64,000 nt of DNA from Sclerodactyla briareus (lineage: Eukaryota; Echinodermata; Holothuroidea; Dendrochirotida; Sclerodactylidae), in NCBI GenBank assembly GCA_026419785.1, contig JAODTK010004665.1, positions 62,001 through 126,000 of the forward strand, read 5' to 3'. The translations under genes and the position numbers were made by a program. Shown piece after piece: positions 1-11,900 of the stretch. The notes under the pieces are model-generated. The model saw only the letters and a list, made by a program, of their open reading frames with translations, was not told the DNA's origin and made no database searches. Position 1 is the stretch's first letter. Each line of letters starts with the position of its first letter.

Positions 1-329
1 CATGGTCCCCACACACGGGACGCGTACGTCTCCGGCGTGCTAATGCCACATGGTAACTTTGCCTATCAGAGTAAGCTGCCATTCGTTTGGTCAATCACAA
101 GCCGTTCAGAGGACTTTCCACATTCATTCCACCGCGTTCTGCAATGGCGTCATCTGTCTAGATGACCCCCCCCCCCCCCTCACCTCGACAACATCCGCGG
201 CCCGGTGTTTTCCCCAGACACTCCAAATACCATTCATGCCCCACATGGTCAATCGGCAAGCGCACCCCTTAGACCCCCGGGGCCCCCCACTGGCCACCAA
301 GCACACGTTGCACCGGCCGTAGGTGCGGT

Positions 330-705
330 GTTGCATTCGAGTTGTCATGATGCACCCCTGCGTCACAAGATGGATGGACCATCGCCCTTCAAAATGACGT
401 ACCTCAAACTCAGTTGTGGAACTACACCATTTGCCGACAATGACGGACCCCCATTAGACGCACCCAGCCAACAGCTATCCGACCGTATACAGTAGTCAGT
501 AAGTACAGCACCAATTTCGCGGAATTCGTAGATGACGGACCGAACGCACATGTGCGTCTAGATCACGTCTCACCATCGTTGGACTTGTACGTACCTCTGT
601 GTCATTTACTTCCCTGACCACGACGCAACCATGACGGACCATCTCTGGGGTCTAGGGGTGCGTCTTGCAATTGGAACATGGCTGCATGACGTTGGACCTT
701 TAAAG
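330..705. repeat. Degenerate minisatellite-like block
   Basis: The motif GA(C/T)GGACC recurs near 371, 442, 534 and 634, with a looser form near 694, at spacings of about 60-100 bp. It is often accompanied by a GTGCGTCTAG-like or inverted CTAGACGCAC-like string. A further inverted version of the second motif lies near 259-278. No reading frame in the first 700 bases resembles a known protein. Divergence between units is high, so a tandem origin is inferred rather than certain. Confidence 0.35.
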
Positions 706-804
706 TCGGATTGTCCTCTCGTGTAACCGCTATCGACGCCGATTTAAAAACGTTCAGTCAGTCAGGATTTACAAGATTCAATTGGTCCCCCGACTGGCAA
801 TCCC

Positions 805-842
805 CTAGCCCCCCCCCCCCCCCCCCCCCCCCGTCCCCCCCC
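805..842. repeat. Poly-C tract
   Basis: A nearly pure C run broken by one GT. Runs like this recur across the window (for example 15245-15310 and 33975-33998) and create proline-rich or glycine-rich open frames that are not genes. Exact lengths are unreliable in any assembly. Confidence 0.85.
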
Positions 843-1039
843 CGTGGAAACTGGGAGGCGGAGAATTACCTTGCGACTCCCCACGCACACTTATCGTGTC
901 TGGAAACCCTCTTTGGTTTTCAGAAACAACATTCTTTTCCAAATTTACGCAATTCCATTCTCATTTTCAGTCAGATGCTGTATTTTCATTGTGCTATAAT
1001 TGTTTTAATCAGTATCAGCTTCACTATTTAGTCGTATAA

Positions 1040-2500
1040 CACATAGATTTACAACGACCGCCGGGCTTGGGGAAAAACACTTCCCACTTCCGTGACTTAT
1101 GGAAGTGTAGCAACACCCCTAAAAATTAACAAAAAGTTCCAACTTTTTTAATCGGGAAATATTCTCGAAAATATTCAGTTGATAGGTTTCGGCTACAACT
1201 TCTTTTACATTCTTAGTTCATGCATTACAGAGATTTTCAGGGGTTCCAATGATGGGTTTCAGATGGGGCCAGCAAAAATATGTGAAAAAATGAGTGTGCC
1301 ACTGACCGTCTGAATGTCGTGATCTATTTAGGATGCGCGGCACATTTGATGTTTTTTGTGTTTTTTTTTTTTGTGGGGGGCTGGTTTGTTTTTTCGAATT
1401 TTTGAAGTAAAAGCGTCTCCGTTACCAAAACGGGGAGCACCATGCGCAGAGATGGGCATCAAATGATAGAATAGACCTAAATTTGAAAAAAAGAAATTCA
1501 GCTTATTATTATATTCTATGAAAGGCAGAGCGGGCACCCTTGGTTGATCGTGAAGCTCATCGAAAACTTCAAACTATGGTTTCTCAGCTGCACGGTGAGC
1601 CCCAGATGGCCATTCTTCATGGCCATCGTCATAAATTAAAATAAACTTTGCAAGGTTTGTTAAAATGAATTTAATCTTAACCACCCTAGTTTCAAGAGCA
1701 TGATCGAAGTGGCACCATCAGTTGCCGCGCAGAATAGTGAATTCTCAAAATAAGGTACTCTCAAAGCCAAATGTGGATCTTCCAGATTGGCTACTTCAGT
1801 GATTAGTTAAAAAAAAAAACTTGAAGCATTAGTATGATTTGTTCACTTTAGCCACTTATGTTCATGGGAATGAGGGCCTATAATTGCGAAGCGAGACCCC
1901 ATAAATGGTTTCCGCGCAGAGTAGCAAATCTAGTGATGTAAGCGTTTTTTTTTTTTTTTTTTTTTTTTTTTTTGGTATCCCTTTTTTTTTTTTTTTTAGA
2001 TGCATGCCAAATGGTGAGTGCAAGTAGCATTTTTAGCTGAAAGATGAATAATCGCACAGAAAAGTCAATTCTCTTAGCCGTGCTTTTAATGCCCAAGTGT
2101 TTTTCCGAATTGGGTTTTGTTGTATTTTGAGCAAAATGGTGAGGGCAGCTGGCCATTTTTTTATGTTTAAATTTTAAAGTAAACTTACACACATTTTAAA
2201 ACGGAATATCCTTTAGCAGGTCATGCGATTTTAAATTAGGTGAAGTGGGAAGTGGCACCATGATTTGTCAAGCAGTGGTTTCGCGCAAAATCGTCAAGAA
2301 GGGATATTCCGAGTCGCAACGTTTATAGATAAGCACCATCTGGCGGGCCGATTTGCTCGTGTGGACCGCCATTTGGTAACCCCAAGAGCTGTGGTGTGTA
2401 TGTTCAAACACATATCCATGAATAAATCGAGACAAGTTGCAAAATCAGGGGGGTCCAGCGTGTGATTTACGTAAATTTTGATGCATTTTGCATTTTAATC
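1040..2500. other. No gene recognised; T-rich tracts
   Basis: AT-rich sequence with long T runs at about 1946-1998 (two blocks separated by a short GGTATCCC string). A string like CACTTCC-CGTGACTTATGG near 1080-1100 also appears in similar form near 13680. No protein similarity is recognisable in six frames. Confidence 0.5.
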
Positions 2501-3062
2501 GGCCGATAGAAGGCTCGAACGGAATGACGGCAGGTTGGTCTGTTGGTAGCGCTAGTATATTTGATATCAAAGCAAGCGCGAGAAGGACGGGCATATTCGA
2601 AAGGCAATGGCATAATAATCTCGAGATATGTTTATGCTGAGGTGTGGGGGCATCCGCAACGATTATTTACGCGATTGACTAGTAGTCTACTTTGCGATTT
2701 TCGAGAAGGGTTTTCAATTTGAAATTATGACAACTATTTTCGACCCTCTGACAATTGTTGGGGGCCCCCCGGGCCCCATGGGCACGACGCCACCGCCCCT
2801 GACTAACTCAAAGCAATTGGAGAACTTGAGGGAACTTATATGAGATTCGGGCGATCGTTTTGAAGATTTAAGTCGCATGATGAAACTGTAACGTGGCGAG
2901 GGAAAAATCTAAACCAACGAAGGGCACTTAATACCTTGTGCTCAGCACATGCATGCAGAGAAAAAACACAAGATCGGAAGCAGTAAATCGCATTATTTAC
3001 ATGTAAAAACCAAGATTTTGTTTTGATGAGATGAGTAATAAAATGCCACGAAATTGTAATTA

Positions 3063-3327
3063 TTGAAGGCAACCTGTGAAGGTGAACATTTCCCAAAGGT
3101 GGGGAGAGCGAGTTTGGCGGGTAATAGGCGTCGAGGGAGGAAGAGGGGTGAAGAGGGGGGGAGGGGAAGAGGGGAAGACGACGCGACACAGTTTCTGAGT
3201 GAGATGAGAAAATTGGAGGGAAAAATACAGGAATTGTTGAAAATGGTGGGCAGCGAAAAAAGGCCAGATGGAACAAGAAGGGCCGATATTCTGCCTGACC
3301 TGGCCCGAAAAGCATCCGCTGTTAGGT
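3063..3327 (+). CDS. Candidate exon, Arg/Gly-rich then helical; unproven
   Basis: An open frame begins with a basic, low-complexity Arg/Glu/Gly segment on a purine-rich (GAGG)n-like strand. It continues into a more protein-like helical stretch (FLSEMRKLEGKIQELLKMVG) and then a charged segment. The frame meets an excellent splice-donor-like sequence, AG|GTAAGA, at about 3327/3328, after which it is no longer coding-like. No family is recognised. The GA-rich first half could be simple repeat alone, and no convincing upstream acceptor was identified. It might be an exon of a host gene or a chance frame. Confidence 0.2.
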
Positions 3328-3379
3328 AAGATTTTTACCACCAACTCCCCCCTACTGATGCAATGACGCTCAGTAAAAG

Positions 3380-4180
3380 TGGCAGGAAAAAAGAAAGTAG
3401 CAAGTCGCATATAAGACGTGAAAATGCAAAACTATTTCTGGAAAGAAGTGTTTTGGAGCGCACAGTGCACAAAATGCATCTAAAACCACCGAAAACAAAC
3501 AAAATATTTGCAACGGGGAGGTAGATCCATCATCAGATTCCAGCCCCCACTCAAACTTACGTTCTACACCACTGAGTAAACTAAACCCATGTGTAGGCGG
3601 GTGAACCGCAACGTATAACCCCGCTTTTGAGCATTCATTGGGACGGAAGTTCTAAAAACCCCAGAAAGACCCCATTTTGTCAGAAACCAAGATAAAACTT
3701 CATCCACCAAGTTTGTTGTGATCAGGAGTTGATCGGCACTTGAATTCTGCAATTAAATTTGACCCAGATGGCTTTCAAAGACCAAATTGTGAGGAACAAA
3801 TGTACCCCCATCCAACCAGTTAGTTTCGTTCAAACTAACGAAGTTTGGAAAATCGCATAAATTTTGCAAATTTGACCGCCGATGACCTGTAAATGACTTC
3901 CACATTTTCGGGATCAACTATAGTCCCTACCCACCACGTTTCGTTCAATCAACTAACTTGAAAATTTCGCAGAAATTATGCAAATTAGCGGCCCCCAAGC
4001 ATTGAAGTGATGCCCACTCTCGATCTCATCCGAGATTGACTAGGGCGAACATATGTACCAAAATTCAGATCAATCGGACAAAGCGTTTAAAGAGATATTG
4101 CGCTAACGCCCTAAAGTTTTGGCGGCGGGCTACAACCCCAGCACCAAACATCCCCGGACCACTTCCAGTGTCGCGGAGAA
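3380..4180. other. Non-coding block with short internal inverted repeats
   Basis: No gene is recognised. The stretch carries a short inverted pair around 3818-3847 (GTTAGTTTCGTT / AACTAACGAAG). It also has two similar passages (about 3822-3870 and 3935-3990) sharing TTCGTTCAA, ACTAAC and GCAAATT words, which suggests an old duplicated unit. It resembles metazoan interspersed repeat more than host coding DNA, but its family is unknown. Confidence 0.3.
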
Positions 4181-4629
4181 AAAAAAAAAAGAAATAATAT
4201 AATCTTCCCCTCACCAATTGTACCGAGTATGTCGGACAGGAAAAGAAAAAAAAAGAACGACTTTCTGGTTAAAGTGCCGGATATCACCAATCGCGCGTCT
4301 ATGGGAACGTTGCATGTGGGGAAAAAATTCGCCCCCCCGCTACACGGCAGTCGAGGTGCGGGTATATATAGTGTACATATGAAGGCAAAAATGATAGAGG
4401 GAAGGGACCCTGAAATTGTGAGGGCAGTGGAGGATCCTCCTCCTTATCCCATGGTTCTCGACGTCACAGCAACTATTTATCTCTGGCTCCTTTTGCCGAC
4501 CCCGCCCTTCTACGTAACAATGAGCGGATTTTCAAGTGTGAAATTCTCCTTCGTGCGAAACCAAAATATGAGAAAGAAATGTTTGTTATTAACCACGATC
4601 TCCTTCGGAATCGTTTGGCTCCAAAATTA

Positions 4630-4815
4630 GAAGGTTGCCCAGTGGTAGAACGGTCGGCCCATAGAGGGGGGCCTGTGGTTCCCCGGGGGGGGGGGGGTTA
4701 TTCAGGGTTCGACATTCCAGTTGGGTACACCAACGGTCTTGAAAATGGTGACTAGGCTTCTTCGCCTTGGTGATAAGCACGTAAGGTTGGAGCAAGAGCT
4801 AGGGCAAAACACTGT
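4630..4815 (+). repeat. tRNA-derived SINE
   Basis: An A-box-like string, TTGCCCAGTGGTAGAACGGTC, lies near 4634, and a B-box-like GGGTTCGACATTCC lies about 75 bp further on. This is the layout of an internal RNA polymerase III promoter. The two are separated by a poly-G run instead of a clean anticodon arm, so this is not a functional tRNA. The tail (ACACCAACGGTCTTGAAAATGG, then CTTCTTCGCCTTGG and an AGAGCTAGG-like end) resembles the conserved body of tRNA-derived SINEs common in marine invertebrates. That family match rests on memory of the pattern. The poly-G run probably replaced or expanded part of the tRNA-like region. Confidence 0.6.
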
Positions 4816-5552
4816 ATGGATGTCTAGACAGTTGGTACGCTGCTGTCTGGCCTTTCATAAACTCAGAGCTCACATGCAAAATACTAACTAGAGAGCACTG
4901 TCTTATTCGCGGACCTGGTGTGAGAGATACACTGGTGCCAGAAAGTGCATCCCTACTGCCTACCCCCTTACTTTTCGGCGGGCCATTGAACAGATAGATT
5001 TTGACCCACCGCAGACATGTAAGTATTCATGGAAAACAGGCTGCCGCGGAGGAAAGTCGGCGGGGTATCGATTGAAACCAGGCAGTCACCGGAAAAAAAA
5101 AAATGTGTGTGGGAGAAAAAATTGTGTATGAGGACTTCCTGAAGTTGCGGGGATCAAGGATAACGGTTGGGATTAGCTGTTTTACAATTAGGAATTGAAC
5201 AAGAATTTATTCTTACCTCTACTATTGATTTGTGAATATTAACGGTAGATGCCGAATTAGTACCGTTTTAAAAGGCATGAACGTTGTCCGAAAAACTATT
5301 TACGCATCAACTTTGACAATTTCGCAGCCAAAATTCCCCCTCACTGATTGTTGCAATGCTATGAGTAATTGAAAGAACAACTGCTGGGCAGTGTAGATAG
5401 TCAATGAGTAGTGATAACTAAAGTAGAATATAGGAGAACCCTCAATATGTCAGAGATTTGAACGATTTTGGCTTAAAAGGAAAATCTCACCAAGTTCGAG
5501 ACTATTCTGCCAAAAATTGTCCTCCCCGAAATTATAACCGTAGGTGCTTTTA
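4816..5552. other. No feature recognised
   Basis: Unremarkable mixed-composition sequence. I see no coding similarity, no clear repeat structure and no RNA gene. Confidence 0.5.
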
Positions 5553-6864
5553 TAGGCACGCGAATGTGCAAATGTACGAATGTGCGAATACGCGACATAG
5601 ACTATTTTTTCGCCGGCATAGTGTTATTTATATGGTCTTATTCATTAGGCACGCGTTCCGCGAATGTGCGCGATGTGCGATTTTTTGTCGCGGGTCGCGA
5701 CAAAAACCGAATTGTCTGGTGACATTCAAATCGCGTGTTCGCGCCCGCGACAGCTCGCGATTTATGACCGCTATGGGGACGCCGAATGTGACACGGTATA
5801 CTGAGAATTTCAGTATTTTGCTGCCACAATAGGCATATCGGGTCAAATACCTCGTTACAATTCCCTTTATTTCGCTGTTAAATAGGTCTAATAGTCTTGC
5901 ATTATTCTAACTGTGCCATATGTTCGAATAGTTGGCATGATGGATTGTTGGAGCGTTTTATAACCTGATCGTGGGAATTTCCCCCGAGGTCTCGGGAATC
6001 TTCCGCATTCGGGTTGGTTAGATCTACTCGGGGAATCGACCCAGCCCAGCGAAGGTATACTTCTAGCCTTCGTCTGACCCACTCAGGGCATGAAATACAA
6101 AATACTGAAAAACGTCATCCCCGGAAAATGTCATTGCCAGTCTATTATAACCCATGTCACTCATGCATGCTCTCTAGAAGCAAAAGAGTGAATTTTCACT
6201 ATAATGACGTAGTCACTCAGCAAACATCGAATGTAGAGTGGAATTCACTCTAATAGAGTGAAGTAGCACTGCTAGAAGGGGCGAAGATCCGTATCGGCTC
6301 TCTATGGAACATTGGATTGGTCAGTCAGCACACTTCGAATTCCACTATAGAAGAGTGAAGATGCTCTAATGGGCGAAGATTCTACAATGGAGTGAATGGA
6401 GTAATGAAAGGGTGAAAATGGAGTGATGATCACACCGCACACTCATGCGGGTGTACATTCACTCTTTTGTTTTAGAGTGTGCGCCCCATTTCGTTGGAAA
6501 TTTCAGGGACATCATACAGGACCATAGCCTTAAGCCTATAGGCCCATAGCGTACAGTCGTTGTCGTCAAATGGGTGAACTTGCGTCTCCTCTGTATTTTC
6601 TCAATGAGGAGGTATATCCTGTGGCAATAAGACCATCTTGCCTAACTTGATGTGCTTCGCGAAGCGCCATGTTTCTTTCCGTTTTCGCGCGGAATAGCGT
6701 AAATAGACACGACATCTAGTTCTGTGTTCCCCCTGCAATTTATTTGCCGGAGTTCGCGATTCGCGTGCCTATCGAATACCCACGCGACACGCGACACCGC
6801 GGACACGCGATTCCTCTTCGCAAGGCGAATCGCGTATTCGCCTATTCGCACATTTGCGTGCCTA
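5553..6864. mobile_element. Inverted-repeat DNA element, non-autonomous
   Basis: The left end begins TAGGCACGCGAATGTGC and the right end is the reverse complement of TAGGCACGCAAATGTGC, so the termini pair over about 17 bp with one mismatch. Both flanks carry dense subterminal words built from GCGAATGTGCG, GCGACACGCG and similar, partly in opposite orientation. A second TAGGCACGCG copy lies at about 5646, and an inverted partner-like string at about 6770. No transposase is recognisable inside, so it would depend on a partner element. The superfamily is undetermined, because no certain target-site duplication could be read. Confidence 0.65.
6185..6480. repeat. AGAGTGAA / TTCACTCT-rich block inside the inverted-repeat element
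   Basis: Words AGAGTG and its complement CACTCT occur about ten times in roughly 300 bp (for example AAAGAGTGAATTTTCACT near 6183, ATTCACTCTAATAGAGTGAA near 6242 and ATTCACTCTTTTGTTTTAGAGTG near 6457). They form short hairpins. The block is compositionally unlike its neighbours and may be a separate small foldback repeat that inserted into the larger element. Confidence 0.5.
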
Positions 6865-8925
6865 GTAAATAAACCAACCTTTAAGCCCGGTCACATTACA
6901 ACGATTCGTGTCGTGCAACCGATCCGATAATTTTGGTTCCAGCTGAATAATACCAGCCACATAGTCATGACGGCTGAATCTCACTGTCACATGATAAAGG
7001 ACGTCATTCGCTATTTGCCGAACCATTCTCATGTGAAATAGCTATCCCTACGTTTTGTAATCAATATTTCTGTTTATCGTTGAGCTAAACGAAGTTATCG
7101 TACGACTTTATTCGTTTTCCGATATGAAGTCCATTCATGAATGTGGTCGTTTTCAAACAATCCCGATTTGGAGAAGATATTGTGATGTTGCTATATTATT
7201 ATGACATTTTTTTACCCTACAGACCCCCTTCTCTGGTTTCAGCTGAAATGAAGAAGATCGTGTTGTTAGCAGCAGAACGATAAAAAAATCGTTTTTATTG
7301 TGACCGGCCCTAAGTCAGATCTGACAAGAGGATCGATCTGAGCGCTGTGACCAAACGGAAAAAGTGACACCGACTTGTTCCTCATCACAAGTTTGGAAAT
7401 TTCAAATCGAGTGCGGCGATTTGTGTTGATGATTGGGGTGTTGGGGCGGACACGAATGACCATTATAAGCAGAGCACCAATAACGGTTGGGGCGAGGCCC
7501 CGAGTATTGGCAAGGAGTGGCACTTCCCGTGCCTTCTGAAGCAGTGAACTACCTTCGTAAAATTCAGGGAAAATGGGACAGGTAATATTAAAAATTGATT
7601 GAAAAAAATTAAATACCATATCCATATTCTTGGTTGGGTATGATCTGCTGTTGAAGATCCGAAAAGCTAAGTGGCTGAAATATCAAGCAGGCATCCTGTA
7701 TTTCAAATTCCACGTTCGACCCAATAGTGATATACCAAAGGCTTTAACATTGTATATGTGTTGTTCGTCATGAAACAACGGAAAATTCGCTAGCCCTTCC
7801 TCGCGACCAGGAGACAAAATGAAGGCGGTAACACTCAAATTTACACTAACAAGCTCGATGAAGTTTCACAGCAACCGATGTTTCACAGGAGTTTACGTTC
7901 TATTGATAATGCTCAAACGCAGCCTCTCATGATTGAGACAATATCCCATACAACCACATGAGGTTGTAAACTTAAGGGTGTACATACACTCTGCAATCGA
8001 GAAGATGTTGGCCAAATTCGGTGATAAAAATACACTAGTCAATCGAACTTAAGTTTCAATACCCCACTCCATAAGGCATTGAGGAGTACAACCCCGAGGT
8101 CGGTGGATGACGAACCACTTTCGCAGTTTACTCGATCCTTCTCAAATCTTCCGAAGATCTGAGAAAGGTAAATTGCGCAATGCGCATTGTCGTACCGTGA
8201 TTGATTGCCTTGTTTGGAAACTGCTTGGACCTCATCGGAATTTTCATGACTAGCAGTATACCGAGTATACGATGACACAGAATGACGGGAGGAACGATCG
8301 CTGATCAATTTGAATCATAAATATGTCTCCCATTCATCGGGACATCTGGCGAGAAACAGTAACTGCTACATCCCCCGGCACACTACGAAGAACACTGAAC
8401 AGTACGCCCCTCTGACCATACTGCAACTTGTTTCAACTGTCGTCTATAGATGCAATATTGCAGGTTCAGGTGTAAGTTGAATGATTCAAGCCCATAACCC
8501 AAACACCCAATCATTCTATTACATATTCCCGGGACTCAAAGCAAGCTGGCCTGGGAACTGCCTAAAAGTGCCTGGGTGGTGGAGCCCGTTAACACTTCCG
8601 GTTCTCACCAAATGCGGGTTAAAAACTATTTGGCGATTCTGCGGGTATATCACATGTGCAACGAATTTCAGGATTCACTTCCACTATTGCTATGGTTCAT
8701 TCGTCGAAGTAGGCAATATCCATTGTTAGTTCCAATATGCAATTAGAAAATAAAAAGGTTAGGTTAAATAATTCATAATTTTGGGGGTTGGTTCAGCTTC
8801 CGTTGAAGAGTGTCCTCTCCGAAACAATTGTCTCTTTACCATTGTAACTAATCGAATTACCAACATAACATCACAGCCGAACTTTTTCCACCAGATTCGT
8901 ACAAATACATAGTAAGGTCTCACCC
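6865..8925. other. No gene or repeat identified
   Basis: Both strands were read for conserved motifs. Nothing matched a known protein family, and no clear tandem or inverted structure was seen. Short open frames here are consistent with chance. Confidence 0.45.
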
Positions 8926-8929
8926 ACGG

Positions 8930-10620
8930 GTTGGGTTGTTCCGAAGTCATGAATACCAAGTCAACAACTTGTGTACAACTCCCAGGTTTATTCAGTTGAT
9001 CAATATTCAAGTTCAGAGGTTATTGAGAGGAAGAAAGGCAATTATAGATCTTATTTCCATGTCAAAAAAACATATTTCCTCTCGGAAATGATGTGAATTT
9101 CATCATTTTGACAAATATCTTTGAGCTCAGTATGGGTTTATTGGTCCAAATAGATGTTTTAAAAGTCAACGGCTATACATACGTGATACGCTGACCATAT
9201 TGCCTCCAACTGGAACCACTTTCGTCAAACATGCCACCTGCATCAGTCATGACATGGTAAGTTTATAATTTCAAATGAAAAGGTGTGGTATCGGAGACAC
9301 AACAATTACTTTAGACATTACATCGAATAGTATTGCTTTAGCATTCTTTGAAAATTACGAGCCAGCTGTAGTCCCAGCGGCTCAAGTCAACAATGTGTCA
9401 CTATTCAATAAATCTTAGTTCATTCAGTACATCATTTCAAGAAGAGGGTGCGGGCTGAGGGGAGAGAAAGGGAGGAGGGAAAAATTAGCAAGGTAAGATT
9501 TTTCTAATGTCAAAATAGTTTCTCTGAAATGAGTGAAAGAATTTCATCATTTGACCCAATCTTCGAGCTTGTGTGGATTTTATTGTCCAATCGATGTTCG
9601 AAAAGTAAACTCCGCTACCATATGGGCACCACTGACCGGCATAATTTGCTCAACTTGTAACACTGTGGCCAAACGCTACCTGCATCAGCTATGACTATTT
9701 GAGAAAATTGATCCATTCACAACTGAAAAGGTGTGGAAGCTGAGGAAAAAATACTAGACAGATAGTATTGTTTGGATTCTGGAAAATTAGGGCCAGCCTG
9801 TAGAACAGCGGCCTTCAAGTCAGCAACTGGGTGCACTATTAACAAACTCCCAGGTTCATTCAGTGCAACATTTCAACGCAGCCCTGTGGTGGTGGGTGTT
9901 GGTGTTGAGTGGGAGTTTAGGCATTTTAAGATTTCTTCAATGTCACAACATTCCTTCGGAAATGATGGAATTTCCTCATTTTGTCACATACTGTGTGGGG
10001 TTTATTGGTCCAATAGATGTTTAAAGTAAACTCGCTATTTAAGTGAATTGCACTGACCATAAAATTGCGCGACTTGGAACACTGCCGGCAAATATGCTAC
10101 AGGCATCAGTCATGACTATGGTAAAGTTTATCTATTCAACAATGAAAGGTGTGGTATCGGAGAAACAGAAAACAATAATAGACTTCAGACATTACATCGA
10201 ATAGTGTGTTGGATACCTAGAAAATTGCAGCCCAGGCCCAGCCTGTAGTCCCAGCTGTCTCAAGTCAACAACTGCTGTGTGCACTATTCACAACCCTAGG
10301 TATCTTATCTGAATTTTCATCATTTTGACACCCACATCTTGAGCTAGATCTGTGTGGATTTATTGGTCAAAATCAATGTTCGAAAGTCAACTCGTACGAT
10401 ATGTGATACCACCAACCATAATTTGCTCAACTTGGAACCCTGCTGGCCAAACACGCACCTGATCAGTCATGACTATGGTTAAAGTGATCCATTTTAACAA
10501 CTGAAAGGGTGTGCGTATCGGAGAAAGAAAAGATCCTATTGTATTCATCTCTCGCATTACTTCAATTTTGTATTGTTCGGAGATTTCTGGAAAATTACGG
10601 GCCCAGTGCCTCATAAAGTA
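8930..10620. repeat. Tandem array, four to five diverged units of about 360-440 bp
   Basis: The anchor CATCAG(T)CATGACTA followed by GAAAAGGTGTGG occurs near 9241, 9683, 10104 and 10461, giving spacings of about 442, 421 and 357. Each anchor is preceded by TTTATTGGTCC-AAT-GATGTT and ACTGACCATA-TTGC-CAACTTGGAACAC words. It is followed by CCAGCTGTAGTCCCAGCGGCTCAAGTCAACAA and ACTCCCAGGTTCATTCAGT words. A partial first unit starts near 8950. The last unit is shortened. Indels are frequent and no frame is conserved between units, so this is a satellite-like array, not duplicated exons. Confidence 0.75.
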
Positions 10621-11165
10621 TGTTTCTCTCCGTCATTAAGTACGTCTTTCTGACTTCGTTTGACACCATGCCATCCTCGATCGTCCAATGGTCACAGCAT
10701 TCTAAACTCGGTATGCAGAGGAAATAAGGGGGACGTTGGCGCCACGCTGTGACAGCCGGCTAGTTTTCGGGGGGGGGGGGGGGGGGGCTTATGATCCCGA
10801 CACCTCGGCCCGAGTCAACCTGCTGTGAATGTCCAGACAACGGGACCAGTGCTGCCAAGCAGCAGTTCCGTCACTGTTTGCAGTGCCGTTTGTGCTGATG
10901 GGACCGCTAGAAGCAAAAAGGTATCATCTTGAAAGTCTTTGGATGACACGATCGAGGGTACGACCCCGTTCTACCGATGTGGGAGGGCCGAAACGCTCTA
11001 CCATTTGTAGAAGCAGTTGTATAATGTGCAACCATACAAACTGGATTGATTTCGGGCTAAATTGTTGGTAATCCACAAGGTTCGAGCATCACGGTGCAGG
11101 AATTGGAGTCAGACAAATACAAAGGTTGAAAGTTACATTTCCAACAAAATAAGAATGTTCTGAAC
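10621..11165. other. No gene; poly-G run near 10769-10787
   Basis: A G run of about 19 bases is the only marked feature. The flanking sequence shows no recognisable coding content. Confidence 0.5.
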
Positions 11166-11169
11166 CTCA

Positions 11170-11900
11170 GTCTTTTTAGCTGCGGGAGACAGATCTTAAA
11201 TCATCATGTTTCTCGTCGTTCGTGTCGTTCGTTCGTCCGTTCGTTTAGTTCGTCCCTTTTTTTTGTTCGTCACGTTCATTCTAACTTCTAAAACCATACA
11301 TGCGATCATTTTGAAACTTGGTTAGGTGGATGGAGTCTGCTACTGGCTAGCCTTAGCTTACATGTATGTTCGCCGAGTGTTATTAGATTTTGATTAAATC
11401 CAATAAATAATCCATTTTCCCAACTTCAATTTGAGCTATCGGACTGCTAAACAAGTTTGTTACATTACTCCATCTCTGCCTGTGAGCAGTGTTTACCTTC
11501 ATTATCTTTCAGAGGTCCGGGGAAGGTGGATTTGTCTTTCATCCCATCTCTCCCTAGGTACATGAGTCCTACCTCTGCAAGATTTGTTTAATTACATCTC
11601 GGTACAGTTCTCATGGTGACCTAGAAATGTGTGGGCACAGGAAGCTTTCATTGGGCAATGGGGGGGATTGGGGATTTCCCCCTCCACACCTAAATGCTGT
11701 TTAATGGTAACTTGTGGAGGGTTCAACTATGAGTGTCAACAAGTCAGATATTCATTTCTTGGGGAAGTGGGGGTTTCAATGCCACTGCCACAGGCTTAGG
11801 AAATGAGTTTGCAGGCATACTTTTTGTGAGCACTGATAGCAATATTAGGGCCAATGTGGTAGACAGGTTCCAAGTCATCCATGGTTATGACAGATAGATA
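11170..11900 (+). repeat. Interspersed repeat family R3, copy 1
   Basis: The copy starts near AGCTGCGGGAGACAGATCTTAA. It then runs through CGTTCGTTCGTCC-type words, TTCGTCACGTTCATTC, CCATACATGCGATCA, TGGTTAGGTGGATGGAGT and CTGGCTAGCCT, then GATTAAATCCAATAA. The same word order occurs at about 24210-24720 and 55010-55520. There are no terminal inverted repeats and no coding capacity. Family identity is unknown. Confidence 0.65.

Noticed and set aside
2530..2610. tRNA-like GGTTGGTCTGTTGGTAGCGC word
   Set aside because: It has a fair A box, but no B box of the right form and spacing, and no closing stem.
4229..4630. 133-codon plus-strand frame starting MSDRKRKKKND
   Set aside because: No family recognised. 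The basic start comes from an A/G-rich run and the rest looks non-coding.
8930..10620. CRISPR-like array
   Set aside because: Units are hundreds of bases long and diverged, with no short identical repeats or uniform spacers.
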